The notes under the pieces were generated by a model. It was not told where the DNA came from. It worked only from the letters and a program-made list of their open reading frames with translations, and ran no database searches. This document shows positions 25,045 to 36,960 of a DNA stretch of 64,000 bases, in pieces (the first letter of the stretch is position 1; each line of letters opens with the position of its first letter). The DNA is from Strigamia acuminata. Taxonomy: Eukaryota > Arthropoda > Chilopoda > Geophilomorpha > Linotaeniidae. The stretch spans positions 14,118,517-14,182,516 of the forward strand of contig OX442318.1 in NCBI GenBank assembly GCA_949358305.1. Reading direction: 5' to 3'. The translations under genes were made by a program, and so were the position numbers.

Positions 25045-25604
25045 AATAGACAGTTTTCGCATTAGGATTTGCGCATGCGCGCCACCATGCAGCGCCATCT
25101 TTTGGCAAAATTCGAAAGCCTTCGAGTAGGTAAACAAACCATACCACTGCTACCACCATACCACCGCTACTACCGTTTTAGACGATAAATCGATTGTTTG
25201 GACAACAATTTGGCAATAATTACACAAATTGCAGACCATATGTCTTGTAAGTCGATGGCTGGTTGAAAAGTTATCAAATAGTAGTAGGTGTAGTAGGTAG
25301 TAGGTGTGCAAATAGCCAAAGATTTCAGAGTTTGTGTGAGATTTAAAGCGAAACACAATCGATTTTCAAGAGTTTTTTCCCAATTTTTCGATTCAATTCA
25401 ACCTGTTTTGCTCGCAGAAAAGGAAGTAGAAGCGGAGCGAATCGCCACTACTACCGGCTCGGTAGGCTCGTGTTTTATCTCCACGAATGCAAGATTCTCA
25501 CAAAACCTGCGATGCAGGAGCTTGTCGAAAAGCTGCAGTAACAAGCTGGTTAGTAGCTGACGTCGCTGGCTCTCGGATTTGGGCGGCAACACAGTGGCCG
25601 CGCA

Positions 25605-25759
25605 CAGTGCTGGACTGGCCCGGCGGGCTACCGGGAGTTTCCCGGTGGCCCGTGGCCGCTGTGGCCTGTTGCGGCCTGCTGTAGCCTGTCCCGACTCCAT
25701 TAATTGTGGCCCGGACACCCAGATTTCCCGGTAATAAACTTGTTCCCAGTCCAGCCCTG
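25605..25759. mobile_element. 155-bp hAT-type MITE with perfect 8-bp target duplication
   Basis: The element starts CAGTGCTGGACTGG and ends CCAGTCCAGCCCTG, with terminal inverted repeats that continue imperfectly inward around CCGGGAAA-like motifs. It is flanked on both sides by the identical octamer GCCGCGCA (25597-25604 and 25760-25767). An 8-bp duplication with CAG...CTG ends is the hallmark of the hAT superfamily. It sits at the outer edge of the left arm of the large palindrome, whose right arm has the uninterrupted GGCCGCGCACC sequence, so it inserted after the palindrome formed. It has no coding capacity. Confidence 0.85.
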
Positions 25760-26309
25760 GCCGCGCACCGCAAAGCAAACGCGAGTGGCGCCCAAGCCCG
25801 AACGATTGCCGAGTGGTGAACGGCGCAGGAAGGCAAAAGGCAACGAGAAACAACTGCACACAAACAAGAACACGTCATCCAAAGAGCAAACGAGCGCTTC
25901 CGATAAAAAATGTGCAGTAGGTTTGTGTCTGTGTTTTTGTCAGTCGACCGTCACCGGTCGAATGTTGCGGCCGTCAGCCGTCGGCTTTCGACCGTCAGCT
26001 GTCGAATGTCGCGGCCGTCAGCTGTCGACTGTCGCGTCCGTCGGACGTCAGGTGTCGACTGTTTCGTCCGTCGGACGTCGACTGTTGCGGCCGTCGCTGC
26101 TGACGGCCGCGACATTCGACCGGTGACGGTCGACTGACGAAAAACACAGACACAAACCTACTGCACATTTTTTATCGGAAGCGCTCGTTTGCTCTTTGGA
26201 TGACGTGTTCTTGTTTGTGTGCAGTTGTTTCTCGTTGCTCTGCACCGTTCACCACTCGGCAATCGTTCGGGCTTGGGCGCCACTCGCGTTTGCTTTGCGG
26301 TGCGCGGCC
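25759..26309. repeat. Large inverted repeat (foldback) with about 210-220-bp arms
   Basis: The left arm (about 25768-25980, extended to the GGCCGCGCACC at 25759) and the right arm (about 26097-26309) are near-perfect reverse complements. They carry matching CGCAAAGCAAACGCGAG, AACTGCACACAAACAAG and GTCGACCGTCACCGGTCGAA segments. The left arm has an extra 11 bp or so after the AACGGCGCAGG segment. Because of this symmetry the same protein-like string (EQTSASDKKCAVGLCLCF) appears on both strands, so those frames are not genes. The spacer of about 115 bp is made of GTCGA-containing subrepeats. High arm identity suggests recent formation or gene conversion. Confidence 0.85.
25960..26100. repeat. 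GC-rich subrepeats in palindrome spacer
   Basis: About six diverged units built on GTCGA(A/C)TGT(C/T)GCGGCCGTCAG-like sequence, roughly 22-30 bp each, run head to tail between the palindrome arms. The unit is rich in CpG and contains GTCGAC/GTCGAA half-palindromes. The unit's reverse complement also opens the right arm, so expansion of this motif may have seeded the palindrome. Confidence 0.6.
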
Positions 26310-26312
26310 GCT

Positions 26313-26393
26313 GACTGCGAGTCAATGCCGTGTCCCGTCGACTGCGAGTCGACGCCGTGTCTCGCCGACTGCGAGTCGATGCCGTGTCCACCT
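26313..26393. repeat. 27-bp tandem array, three units
   Basis: GACTGCGAGTC recurs at 26313, 26340 and 26367, each followed by a (A/G)(A/C/T)TGCCGTGTC-like segment, giving an exact 27-bp period and only a few substitutions. It directly joins the right palindrome arm on one side and the end of the RBM39-like similarity on the other. Because 27 is a multiple of three, it reads as a repeated TRSRRDTAS-type peptide on the minus strand. Confidence 0.8.
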
Positions 26394-26517
26394 TAATGTG
26401 AACGATTCCATTAATCCGCTGGCACTTGTCGAGTATGGCATCCTGAATGTGAACGTGCCAGTCGTCGTCGTACTCGACATCCGGGTGGAACAAGTTCCTC
26501 ACTTTCAAACACTACGT
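26386..26517 (-). pseudogene. Broken fragment resembling the UHM domain of RBM39-type splicing factors
   Basis: Seen: the minus strand encodes, after an in-frame TAG at 26514-26512, a 42-residue stretch beginning CLKVRNLFHPDVEYDDDWHV and ending GIVHIKVD. Known: the C-terminal U2AF-homology motif of RBM39/CAPER proteins starts with a similar N-(M/L)-F-x-P, acidic run and W, then an I-D-x-(I/V)-x-x-C helix and a VHI strand ending VD. The spacing matches, and the TAG falls where the family usually has a glutamine, as expected from a CAG to TAG change. Similarity stops exactly where a 27-bp tandem array begins. It lies inside a GC-rich inverted-repeat element, so I infer a captured or retrocopied gene fragment rather than a working gene. 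The match is from memory and unchecked. Confidence 0.45.
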
Positions 26518-26983
26518 CAAACTCACGGGCGGCGAGTTCGTACCTCTGTCCGAGTGCTCGAACGCCTGTCCCTGCCACGACTTCTTGGCGTCGAAGCGCT
26601 TCTTCTTGACCCAATGCCAGTAGACTGTGAAAGCGGAGAATTGTCGACAAAGTGTGACAGGTTATGGTTGGGAATAATATTGTTCACGTTGAGGTTGCGA
26701 AGCGCGTTTGAATTTTCACTACCATAGTTTCTTGTCGCAGGAATTTGTGAAAAGTAACCTTTTTATTAAAATTTTGGGCATTGTTGTTGCATTCAGCACA
26801 CAACATGACCTTTAGGTTTTTTCTCAGATTGTTGGGTTTCGGACGGTTGACATTGTTTGTATTCCATCGTAAACACGAATACTACACGAACGAATCAACA
26901 ACCGGAAATGGTTTTTTACCTACTTGGGAAATGTTAAATTTTCTCGCTAGGTGGCGCGCATGCCAATGCGAAAACTGTCTATT

Positions 26984-29900
26984 AGAAATTCAAACTTGGT
27001 CTGAGAAATCGTCTCTTAAAGTGAATTGACATTTACAGGAGTAAACAGAAATGCATTCAGAAATGTGGTGGGTTCATTGAGCTCAATTGTTTTGGGCACA
27101 AAATTGTGTATTAAAACTGAGGATGAGAGGTTAGCGTATTCCCAAATTCTCCTAGCTCAAACGCCGAAAAGTGGTGGCTCATTGAGTTCATTAGCAGCAG
27201 ATTACAGCCCAATCAATTTCCAGAAACTCTGCTATAGTTGATGTGCCAGGTTCACACACCTGTATTTAAGTAATTCAACTGCACACGTGTTGATTAAAAC
27301 AATTTTTGAAGGAACTTTATTGCTTTTTTTTATAACACCTTTTAACAAATACGTGTACCAACCAAAAAAATCCCCTATTCACCCAGCCCAGATCATTTTT
27401 GACCAAAGGCCAAAATTTTTATTCCAAAAATGTATGAAAATTATTCTATTCTTTGACTATTTCATGTTTATGAAGAAATTTAACCAATCCGATATTTGTC
27501 GAAAAAGTATATAAAAAATAATTGAGATTGAAGTAAAACCTAAATTTTTAATTTTTTTAATCTTATTATTATTTCATAGTTTGTTATGATGTTCAATAAA
27601 AAAAAATGAGATCACAGAAAGAAAATCTCGTTAGTTTTCGAGAGAAAAAAAATAAAAGCACTTTTGGAGGTCAAAATTGACTCTAGGTTAAAGCCGGGAG
27701 AGTTAAACTAAGATGCTTACATGAGCTATAACTGTAAAATAAAGTCAGAATTTCTTGGCCCGTATTTGCAAAATAGATATGCTAGATCCTGATAAAAAGC
27801 GGCCTGCTTTTGTCTACCCCTGGCGGTGACACACAACAAAAGAGTATCTTTATTACAACACAGAATAAAATAAATAAACATAGTTATCTGAAGATGCCAG
27901 ACAGGATATTCACCAAAGCACTGGTTTGGACATCCTTATTTCTTTTAATCACGCTTCTAAGTGAAAGTGATGGAACCTAGTGACTTGACCATGCATGGTG
28001 CATCTCTCTGCACAACACCAAAACATACACAAGTCACTTTAAATTAAACACATCCAGCCTTAAGTGACTTTTCTTACACCTCTTCACCTCCTTTCCACAG
28101 AACTAATTCAACAAAACAGCTATCCCTAGATCACGTCACTTTCACTTAATTTATGATGGAGATAAGTTGACCCACTTTTTCCAGTTAAACAATTCCCACA
28201 ACCACGAAAAACAACAAACTGTGGGAAATTAAATCCACACACTTCAGAAACTTCTTTAGTTTTCCTAATATAAACATAGAAAAAATATCTCAAGTCAAGT
28301 ATATTGTCTCATTAATCACTGTCCTTCACAGCACCCACTTCTTTCATCCTCGGGAAAAATGCCTTGACAGTAATTGTATCCTTTCACTATGTACATCTAA
28401 AACAAGCCTGGCAAAGAAGTTTGCAGTCATACATAAAAAAATTGCTATCAGCAGCGTAAATTTTGTATTCACATACACAACCGTTTACAACAACGATGGA
28501 ATTTTCTTCAATAATATTTTCCCTCCAAACCATGATCCACATGTGGACTGACACAAGAAAGACTGCTTTTGCCTACAAATGATCTCCAAAATGGATTTAC
28601 ATCCCGAGAAAACAAGGCAGCAACAAACTATCTTTATGCTGCGCTTGTGCCAACGTCCGATGCAGGATGGGAGTAATAGTTACGAGGTTAAACGGATCTT
28701 GCGTTCTTGAGTGCTTTTAAACAAAAATAAATCCCACCGTCCAAATCAATGCCGTGATTTCAACGTGGATGTTTAACCTTGTGCTGATATTTTCTGCTTG
28801 CATTCAAGAAGAAATTATCAACGCAAAGTGCAGAAAAGGAACTAAATAAACGATGTTCTACAACTTTGCAATTAGAACAATCGACACACTCAATCCCCGA
28901 AACACGAATTGATTTATTTGTCTGAAATAACTTCTCCGAACAGGATACGACATTTTTTTCACCATATCTCTGAAAGAATTCAAATAAGAGGATTAAGATT
29001 AAATGAAATTGAAATCACTTCTTTGACTTATAAAGGTGGCATCTCTCTTTCGCACCTGCTGTCAACTATTGTTAACACGTGTTGCAGGTAGCCATCACTT
29101 TAGTTCCGTTAAGTTTTTAGTGCATTCCATCTTTAAGTCATCACTTCTTTAAATGATTTAAGGAGAAGTGAATTCGTCTTTTGAGACTTGAATGCATCTG
29201 TTGTATCTAAAACTCTTTGTTTCCAAGATAGAAGCTTCATACCTATGTTGCAACAATGCCATGACCTTAAAATATCTTTTGTTAATTTTCTCAAACCCAC
29301 TTTACATATTCAATTTCAGTTAGAAATGAATACAGACCCTCCATTTACCATTTTTTAGTGCTAAACTGACTAGAAAAAAAAGACAAACCGGTAATATTTA
29401 TACAAATTGCTGATGCAATCAAAACCTGTTATAATATTTAAATACTCACAGCAACAACAACAAAAAAATGAGTGTTTGTGTTGATTAATCACAGCACGTC
29501 CTGCCTTATCTGGCCAATTAAATGAAACTGGATTTCTGCAAGTGCCACAAGACCATTACAATTGGACATGGATTATTACACTCAACCTTATCTAATCCAA
29601 AATAAATTACTAAGTCATAACACCTGCAGCAGCGACAAATCTCAGACAATAATTAACTCGTTCCATGCCGCGTTATTTTTTATCCAAATTCCTTTTCATG
29701 GATGTCATTTGAAATTTTAATTACGTCTCATTTTCCATGTTACATGAGATATGAATCTCTAATAGCATAGCAGCAAATTTAAGTAAACACCTGGCCCATG
29801 TGTTAAATGGAGGGAAGTAGAAGCTTCAACTAATAATTGATGTTCTCTCGCTTGTTATGGATTTTTAACTGCTCGTAATGGGGAGTATTATATTTTCATT

Positions 29901-30859
29901 AGAGGAGTTCAATTCTGCGAAGATAAGTGATTTATTCTCCTTAAATGCTTTTAAAAAGGCATACTTCAAAGATCAGTTTTTCCTACGACGAATACTATTT
30001 GATTCTATCAACTCGATTTGTAGTTTGGAATTAATTAGAAATGGTATGAAAACTCGATGAAACTGGATTTAAACTGATTTGATCGGATTCGAAAGAAACA
30101 CGCGTACGTACAGGGGTTACATTGAACAGTGATTGTTTTATTGAAAACAGGAAACATGTAAATTAATATTCCCCTCCCTAAACATGAATAATAACTCAAC
30201 CCAATACAGTTTGAGTCACCGAAGTGACCCTCTGGTGGCCAAACATTGCGCCACCTCCAATTTCCCCCAACTGGCGCGTCCTTTTAAAACGCCAGTTTTT
30301 ACATACTAGGTGCGTTAAGAAAAATCTGCTTTAATGTGTTACATAAGTTGATAACCTCGTTTTCACTTCAGGATATGATTGCATTTTATTTCATATTTTA
30401 CATAAATAAATCTATTATTTTACTTAACTTTAAACAAGCGCTTAAGCAAATATTTAAAGTTTGCTCAATGAATAAAACTAAGTGAAATAAATGAAATAAA
30501 CAACTTATCACTCCAAAATCAAATATTATTTCTAACCAGTAGCTGCATTAAACTATTTTGTGTTTTACTTCAATTTTAAAACAAAAATGACATCATTTCC
30601 TGTTTGAACCCATGTTAAAACTTAAAATACACTTAAACTAAAATCCGAATTTTTATTTTTGAATGCAGTTACTGTTGGGTCGGAATCAAAAAAATGTAAT
30701 GCAGCCCGCTTCACGGTACTGTTGTCTTTTTATCAGTGGTACCGATACCACAAAACGACACTTTCTCCGAAATGACTGGTGGTTCAAACAACAACTAACA
30801 ACACAGGCTTTGCGCAGTTGCAACCTGAATGATTGTTCAACCGAGCTTGCACATCTAGT
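26984..30859. other. AT-rich noncoding DNA
   Basis: Apart from the family E fragment at 28.78 kb, nothing is seen. A GC-richer patch at 30.21-30.30 kb (CTGGTGGCC...GCGCCACC) may be an old element. Short frames have no domains. Confidence 0.45.
28775..28830 (+). mobile_element. Fragment of family E MITE interior
   Basis: About 55 bp, including CCTTGTGCTGATATT and CTGCTTGCATTCAAGAAG, match the interior of the copy at 19.73-19.79 kb almost exactly. No ends remain. Confidence 0.6.
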
Positions 30860-31260
30860 TTCTTACTTACTGTAAGATAAGCGAAGGAAAATAAGTGGCA
30901 CAACGTTAAACAAAATAAATGGACTAACTTACGTAAAATATGATGTAAAAAGTAGATTATCCACTTTTAATAAACTTAAGAAGATTTGTCTAAACCAATT
31001 TGAACCCACCTAATGGGTTTTGTCACTTATTTTTCATAACTTATCTTAAGCAACAATCGTACGATTTGCGCATGCTCACCTGAAAAATCATTCAGATCTC
31101 AGCTGCAGGTTAGTCATATAATTTCATTTCGAAGCACTCAAAGGTAAGTCATTTATTTCACTTATTTTTATCCATTTAAGCAGACTTTAAGTATTTGCTG
31201 AGCCAATTTGAACACACCAGATGAGAAGTCACTTTTCCCTAAGACTTTTCACATTGATCT
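30860..31260 (+). repeat. Dispersed AAGTGA...ACTAACTTA repeat, uninterrupted copy
   Basis: AAGATAAGCGAAGGAAAATA, AACAAAATAAATGGACTAAC, then TTAAGCAGACTTTAAGTATT and CCAATTTGAACACACC occur in this region. Similar strings lie at 51.18-51.68 kb, 35.86-35.95 kb, 30.30-30.50 kb and 63.65-63.70 kb. The copy keeps one TA at 30892-30893, exactly where the 51.4-kb copy carries a MITE. Confidence 0.5.
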
Positions 31261-34200
31261 TTGACGGAAACTATTTAAACTTCGATTTTCTTTCGCTCAA
31301 ATTTCTTGATATTTTCTTTTTCCCGAATTGCATTCCAAACTAATTTCTGGATTTCACCAGTCTTACATCAATTCAAACAAAGCCTGGAGACATTCACATT
31401 CCCCACCTTCACCCAGCATAATTAAATTCCCAAATCATTCCAACCCATTTTTAAAAGAAAAAAAAATATAGCAAGTAGCCAGTTTCATTATAAACATCGC
31501 TTTGACCGATAGCCATCAAAATTAGGCCTCCAAACAAATAACCAAGTCATCCTTCCATTGTGCAAGAGTTCATTCGTTGATTAAAGACCCGAGATGACCA
31601 CCTGAAGAAGGCGCACGTCTACAACCGACACCGTATGTGGGACTTATTTATCGATCTCGAGGGCCGAGTTTCACGCTTGGCGCTGAGAAGACCCGTGCTC
31701 AAACTGATTACCAAGACAGCAATAAAATACGCTGCACTCGAAGCATTCATCATTTTGTCCGCCTTTCATACATCTCCCCTTGTGAAGATAGCCAATGCAG
31801 TGTACCACCTACGCTCTGCACCTGACCAGCACAAAATCATTAATAATTCACCCTACATACATTACATTCACGACTTATATTTTATTAGAAAAACAAAGTA
31901 ATCTTATTGGTAATAAATATCTATTTACTACAACTTGGCATGCGGAACAAACATTAACAAACATTTCAATTTTCTTCCTTTAAATCGTTTAAGAGAGAAA
32001 TCTGGAGAAATCGTAATTAGTTAGTTCACTTCTCCTTGAACGTGCTTATTGAGCATGCGCACAACCATGAATTGTCTCGCACAAACTGGCTGCCAATCTA
32101 CCTCGCAAATGACGAAGCTAGTATTTGATTTGATTTTAAATGGCAAGCTTATCAAATGTTTCATTTTGTATATTGGGTAGAAAGTACCCGATATTTAGCA
32201 TCCTGTAACCTCATGCTAAATTCAAACTGCGCATCTCATTCTACACACACACATAATACAATGAATTTCCCTTGTTTTAATCTGACGTTTTTGACACTTC
32301 TATTTTGAATGACCGCTCGAATAAATTGCAATAATTATATCTGACTCCGTAACAATAATAACGACAATGCAAAATAAAGCAATAAATTCATACATACAAT
32401 ACGCGCTTTTTGTTTCCAAAAGCCTTTCGACCATTACTGGTCACCTTCCATCATTTATAAAGATACCGGGCGCAAACTACGGTCACTTCTGGAGGTCAAT
32501 TGGCGATTTTCACCAATTCGAAGCAAATCCTTTTCGAAGGAGGCCATCGAGGCGCTCCCCGCAGCATAAACAAACGATGGATAATTGTTTGTTAAAAGCA
32601 TTAGCGATTGGAAGCAGAATTGCCTTCCTTCTCGTGCATCTAACCTTAGGTCTTCTTTAAGCATTTTAAATTAATAAATCCAGTCATTTAGCCAGCACGG
32701 ATCGTCAAACAGGGAGCAATCTAATCCAAACTAAGCAATTTAAAGTCAAATCAAAGAACCACTAAATTCACTTTGCCGCTTTGACTTTCGTTTGTCAATA
32801 ACACTTAATGGAACCATTAAGAAGAACAGAATTTCCACCTATCCAAAGAGGACCACGCGTCTCCCAACTCTCAATTAACGCCTGTCACCCCACAAGATCC
32901 AATCAACTGTCACTGCATCGATTTCCCCATCAATTCCAATCCAAACCGTTTGTCTCAACATCTTGCCAACCTGTTTATTAAACGCATTATGCAAGTGAGG
33001 GAAAAACTTAATCCTCTGCTCTCTTATTACTTTTTTGTCAAGAGAGTAAGGAAGGAAAAAAATCATAAATTCACAAAGTCATAAATATTCCCCGGAGAAA
33101 AAAAATGATAATGTGAAATTAAACAAGAAACTTTAGTCGCGTGCCAACTTATTTCATGCCTTAACTGCTCCCAATGTCTTTCCCTCGTGTTTATATTTGA
33201 GTTTTAACGTTAATAAAGTGACAGTATTACAAGTCACCGAACGACTTGCAGATTAATCACGAAGCAAAACATAGCACTCGAGCGACTAAACTCACTTTAA
33301 GCTTCAATATTGTGACGCATTTTTATTCAATTGTCCCAAAAAAAAAATTGCGATTCGTTATAACGAGACTCAACTTGAAAAAGTTGCGAGCATCGTTGCA
33401 TTCAAATATTGTTAGCATTTTTCTATAAAAGCAGTGGAGTAGGGGCAAACAACCAGACATGTTTACATTGAGGAAACACAAACAAGAAGTGATTTATTAA
33501 CGTTTAGGAAGTCATCAAATAAACTTGTCATAAAAAAGTAAGAATAGTAAAAATAAAATAAAATATGTAAACAAATAATATAAATATAATTGGCAATAAT
33601 ATCTGTGCTTATTTCTAACAAGTATGGTGGTGATGCACGACACGCAATGACCGATGCCTTATTAAATACCAAAGTGAAATGCTTGGGGCTTTAGATGAAA
33701 GAATGTGGGCTCAGCAACTTTAAGTGCAGTATTAAATTGTTTAATTACTCATTTAAATGCCTAAAGAAGACACCACACAGTTTGTCAAAGCAAGTTGCGC
33801 AAACTAAATTTATTGTGAATTTATTAATTAGGACTTGAGCCAAACAGAAGCCAAACACACACAGCTGATGCCTATTAGCAATGGGAGAGGGCTGGCACCA
33901 AAATTTCTACCGACGAAATTTCACAACATTTCTGGTCCAACCAATGTCCCCGTGAAATTTCCCTGACAGAAATATAAAGATGAAAATAATTAACTATTTG
34001 TAGAATCCATGGCATTCCACAGGACTCTACTTCTAAACCAACCATGACTGTATTCCAGTCCTAACTAAGGCTGGAGATATAAAAGTGAAGAGCCAAAATA
34101 AAGGCGACTTTACTTGTAGATTTTAAGAGTCGACTGACTACTTTTATTGAAGCAAAGAGGAATGTTGCCAGGGAATTACCTTGGCAACTTACAATGTGCA

Positions 34201-34401
34201 TGGTTGGAAAGCCAACCGTACAATGACATGATAAATATATTGGTTAATTTCTAAAATCGTAATGGCGGATGCGACACTATTTATTTACGTCTACAAATCT
34301 TCTAAACAACTTTCTTGCGAGTTGATTCAGAAATAACATTAATCCATTTTTGGAGAACATAAAACAAAGGTCTACTCGGTCACTTCCGGTGTCGAAAGTA
34401 A

Positions 34402-34429
34402 CGAAAGGAAAGCTTCTTCTTTCCTTTCG
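34402..34429. repeat. Perfect 11-bp stem-loop
   Basis: CGAAAGGAAAG, loop CTTCTT, CTTTCCTTTCG. Purine-rich on one arm. It is isolated, with no T-tract after it, so no terminator role is inferred. Confidence 0.7.
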
Positions 34430-36919
34430 CAAATTGAACGCACCTATTGTATTTGTTTGTGTCCAAAAATAATTCTTATCACAAAAAACACACAAATATT
34501 GTACTAATCTTGTTTTCAGTTAAAAAAAATCTAAAATGACAAAGAAAACAAAAAGATTTTTTGGCGTATGCCTGACTGAGCACAGAGGTAATTGCAAATA
34601 AGCTTAGTCCGCTCATCCAAAGCCCACGGCAATTGAAATTTTATTTTTCAACTCTAGAACCACCCAAAACATAAATTTAAAAAAAAAGAAAAAAAAAAGA
34701 AAATGAAGTGAAAGAAAACTTTCATCAACACCCTGTAAGTTTTAGGAATTTGCACTTGCAGAAGCTCCGAGGTAATAAACAATGAACGTGCAGGCATTCA
34801 GCGTTATCACTAGAGATCCGCTTAATATCGGCAAAACTTGGCCTGCCGAGAAATCAGTCATGCAACTGCAACACACAAACACGTTCTATGTAAATTTCCA
34901 ATTATAAAAAAAGGGTTCCTCTTTTCAACTTTTCCTGCTGGAAGTTAAAAAACAAGTCAGTAAATTTCACACACGTGTGCGCCCAACGCCTTCAACAAAT
35001 ACCTACTGCACTTTGTAATTGCATGTAGCAACGCATTTAGAAAGCGAAAAAGAAAAAAGTAAATTAAATAAATTCTTCTTTTCTTTAAATAAAAAATTAA
35101 TCGAAGCAAATAGAAGAACATTGTGGACTTAGTTGAAGACATTTTTCAATATTTTCCTTTTACTGAACCTAATAAAAGTGTCTTATCTGTGTTAGCAGCG
35201 ACCTGCTGAGTTTATGTGCTCGAAACTCCACTTTATGTGACGGTGGAAAAGAAATAATACTGCGAAAATAAATCCAACCCCCAGATGGATTTCAGTTAAG
35301 TTGAAATTTAATAAAAAGAAAGTTTTCATCTTGGCAATGCATTAATAATTTTGCCTCTAATTACACGTTGTTATTGACCTCAGTTGCTTCTTAATTGGGG
35401 GGATTAATGTAATGGGTCATTTGGGCTTAGCATTTCCTGTTGTTGTCAGCTTGGAACAAATAGATCCAGAAAAACTCGCGTTCTACCACAACTACTCAGT
35501 TTAATGTCTGCTAATTTCGACAATTGAGGCCACACACAAATGCCACAAGACGTATTTGTTCAATAAAACTGCAGACGACTTTGGGTGGCTGGCGTAAAGT
35601 TGGGCCCCCAACATAAAAGTTAGGAAATTGGTCAAAAGAAAGCTGGTCTAAGAAATCAAATTACTGGTCCATTGAGTCCATTGAACGGGCGAACTGGTCA
35701 AATCATTAGTTTTATTTGAACCAAGAGTTGGGCGCGTGTAAAAGTTCACTTAAAAGATACAGCATTACAGATTTAAACAATGATTTTGTCAGAATTTCCG
35801 CATAGGTGCCCACATATTTCGTTCATCTTCTCCATCTGAATCAATGACATACCTAGTTTGATTCATTTATTTTAGTTTTGCACTTAGTTTGATTCTTTTA
35901 AGCAAACTTTAACATTTGCTTAACCATTTTGAACACACTTCCGGTACTGTCTTTTCTTGCACGATTTTGATTTAACAAAAAAATTAATCAGTTCTGTTTT
36001 TGTTTAAATTTTAATGAAAAATATTTCCATCACCTTTAATTGTCTACGAAATATTTAGGAAATTTCCCTTGTTTGTTGTCTAGGATTGTCATTCACCACT
36101 ATGAACTAGCTTGTTTTCGGCACAAAGTTGTGAAATAGTGCGGCAAAATCTTATCCAGCACTTTCTTTTGGGGTTTCACAATACTATTTCACTATTTCGT
36201 GAGGTGAACTCGCTAGTTCATGACATGGTTCATGCACATGACAGTATTCAGGATGCCGTACTTCAAATAACTTGCACCACTTCTTTCTTTTTGGTTACAG
36301 AAACACAAGATTTACATTGGGTTTGAATTTAAATTAAATATTAATAAATTGAATTGGAATTTAAGGACAGCCTTCTAGCAAATCAGCTCACTGTAATGAC
36401 AACATAGTATGCGTGAAAATTTTATTCTACTATGTGGTCACCTTTAGAGAGAACTGAATACAATATTCTTGAAAAATCACACCACGAGTGCTCCGGATCA
36501 AGTTTTATTAACCTTGCATTTGTCCCAAAAAGTGGAAAAACCACAGAAAAGCCAGTTAGAGGTGAGTGGCAGATGTTCTTGCCATAGAAACAGTACCTTA
36601 AAGCATTCTTGGATAAGGCCCAATAAAAGTGTGCAGTTTCCATTTTAAGAATTGGGATAAAATATGATTTCGGTTTTTTTCAACGTGTAATAATAATTTT
36701 TGAAGCTTCTTGGTCATTTCAACTATTTTCATAAAGCGGATGCATCTTATTCTAAATTTTATAACATAAAAGAGAATATTGTTACAACACAACACATCCT
36801 GCAGCATTTACTAAAAATCTATATCTCCGAAAGAGGAAATGTGCCCGGTCATGCCATCCTTTCCGGTCAACAGACAACAAATGTTAAACTAAAAATTGAT
36901 AGCAAACCACAAAAGAGCA

Positions 36920-36960
36920 AACATTATAAATGTCTAATCAAGCGCTATGCCGGTCTACCA
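36920..36960 (+). repeat. Short dispersed repeat, TATAAATGTCTAA block
   Basis: CAAACATTATAAATGTCTAA then TCAAGCGCTATGCCGGT matches CAAACACTATAAATGTCTAA then CTAAGCACTATGACGGT at 58.21-58.25 kb. It may be the end of a retroelement family. No coding is inferred. Confidence 0.5.

Larger units (their letters stand above)
25045..26983. mobile_element. Composite GC-rich element with outer terminal inverted repeats
   Basis: The outer ends are inverted copies: AATAGACAGTTTTCGCATT starts at 25045, and its near-identical complement ends at 26983. Similarity continues inward through GCATGCGCGCCACC to a shared AGTAGGTAAA core (left to about 25140, right from about 26909), with gaps. Between them lie a 210-bp-arm palindrome, GC-rich subrepeats, a 27-bp array, a hAT-type MITE and an RBM39-like fragment. 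The interior is far richer in GC than the surrounding DNA. No transposase is evident, so it would be non-autonomous. No clear target duplication was found at the outer ends, so the class is unassigned; the outer pair could also be two separate copies of one repeat. Confidence 0.5.

Noticed and set aside
25704-26508. Plus- and minus-strand frames sharing the same peptide (about 140 and 116 codons)
   Set aside because: The shared string arises because the DNA is a palindrome. The rest is GC-rich tandem repeats. Only the UHM-like part of the minus frame is kept, as a pseudogene fragment.
34402-34429. Hairpin as a transcription terminator
   Set aside because: Eukaryotic context and no following T-run linked to a gene.
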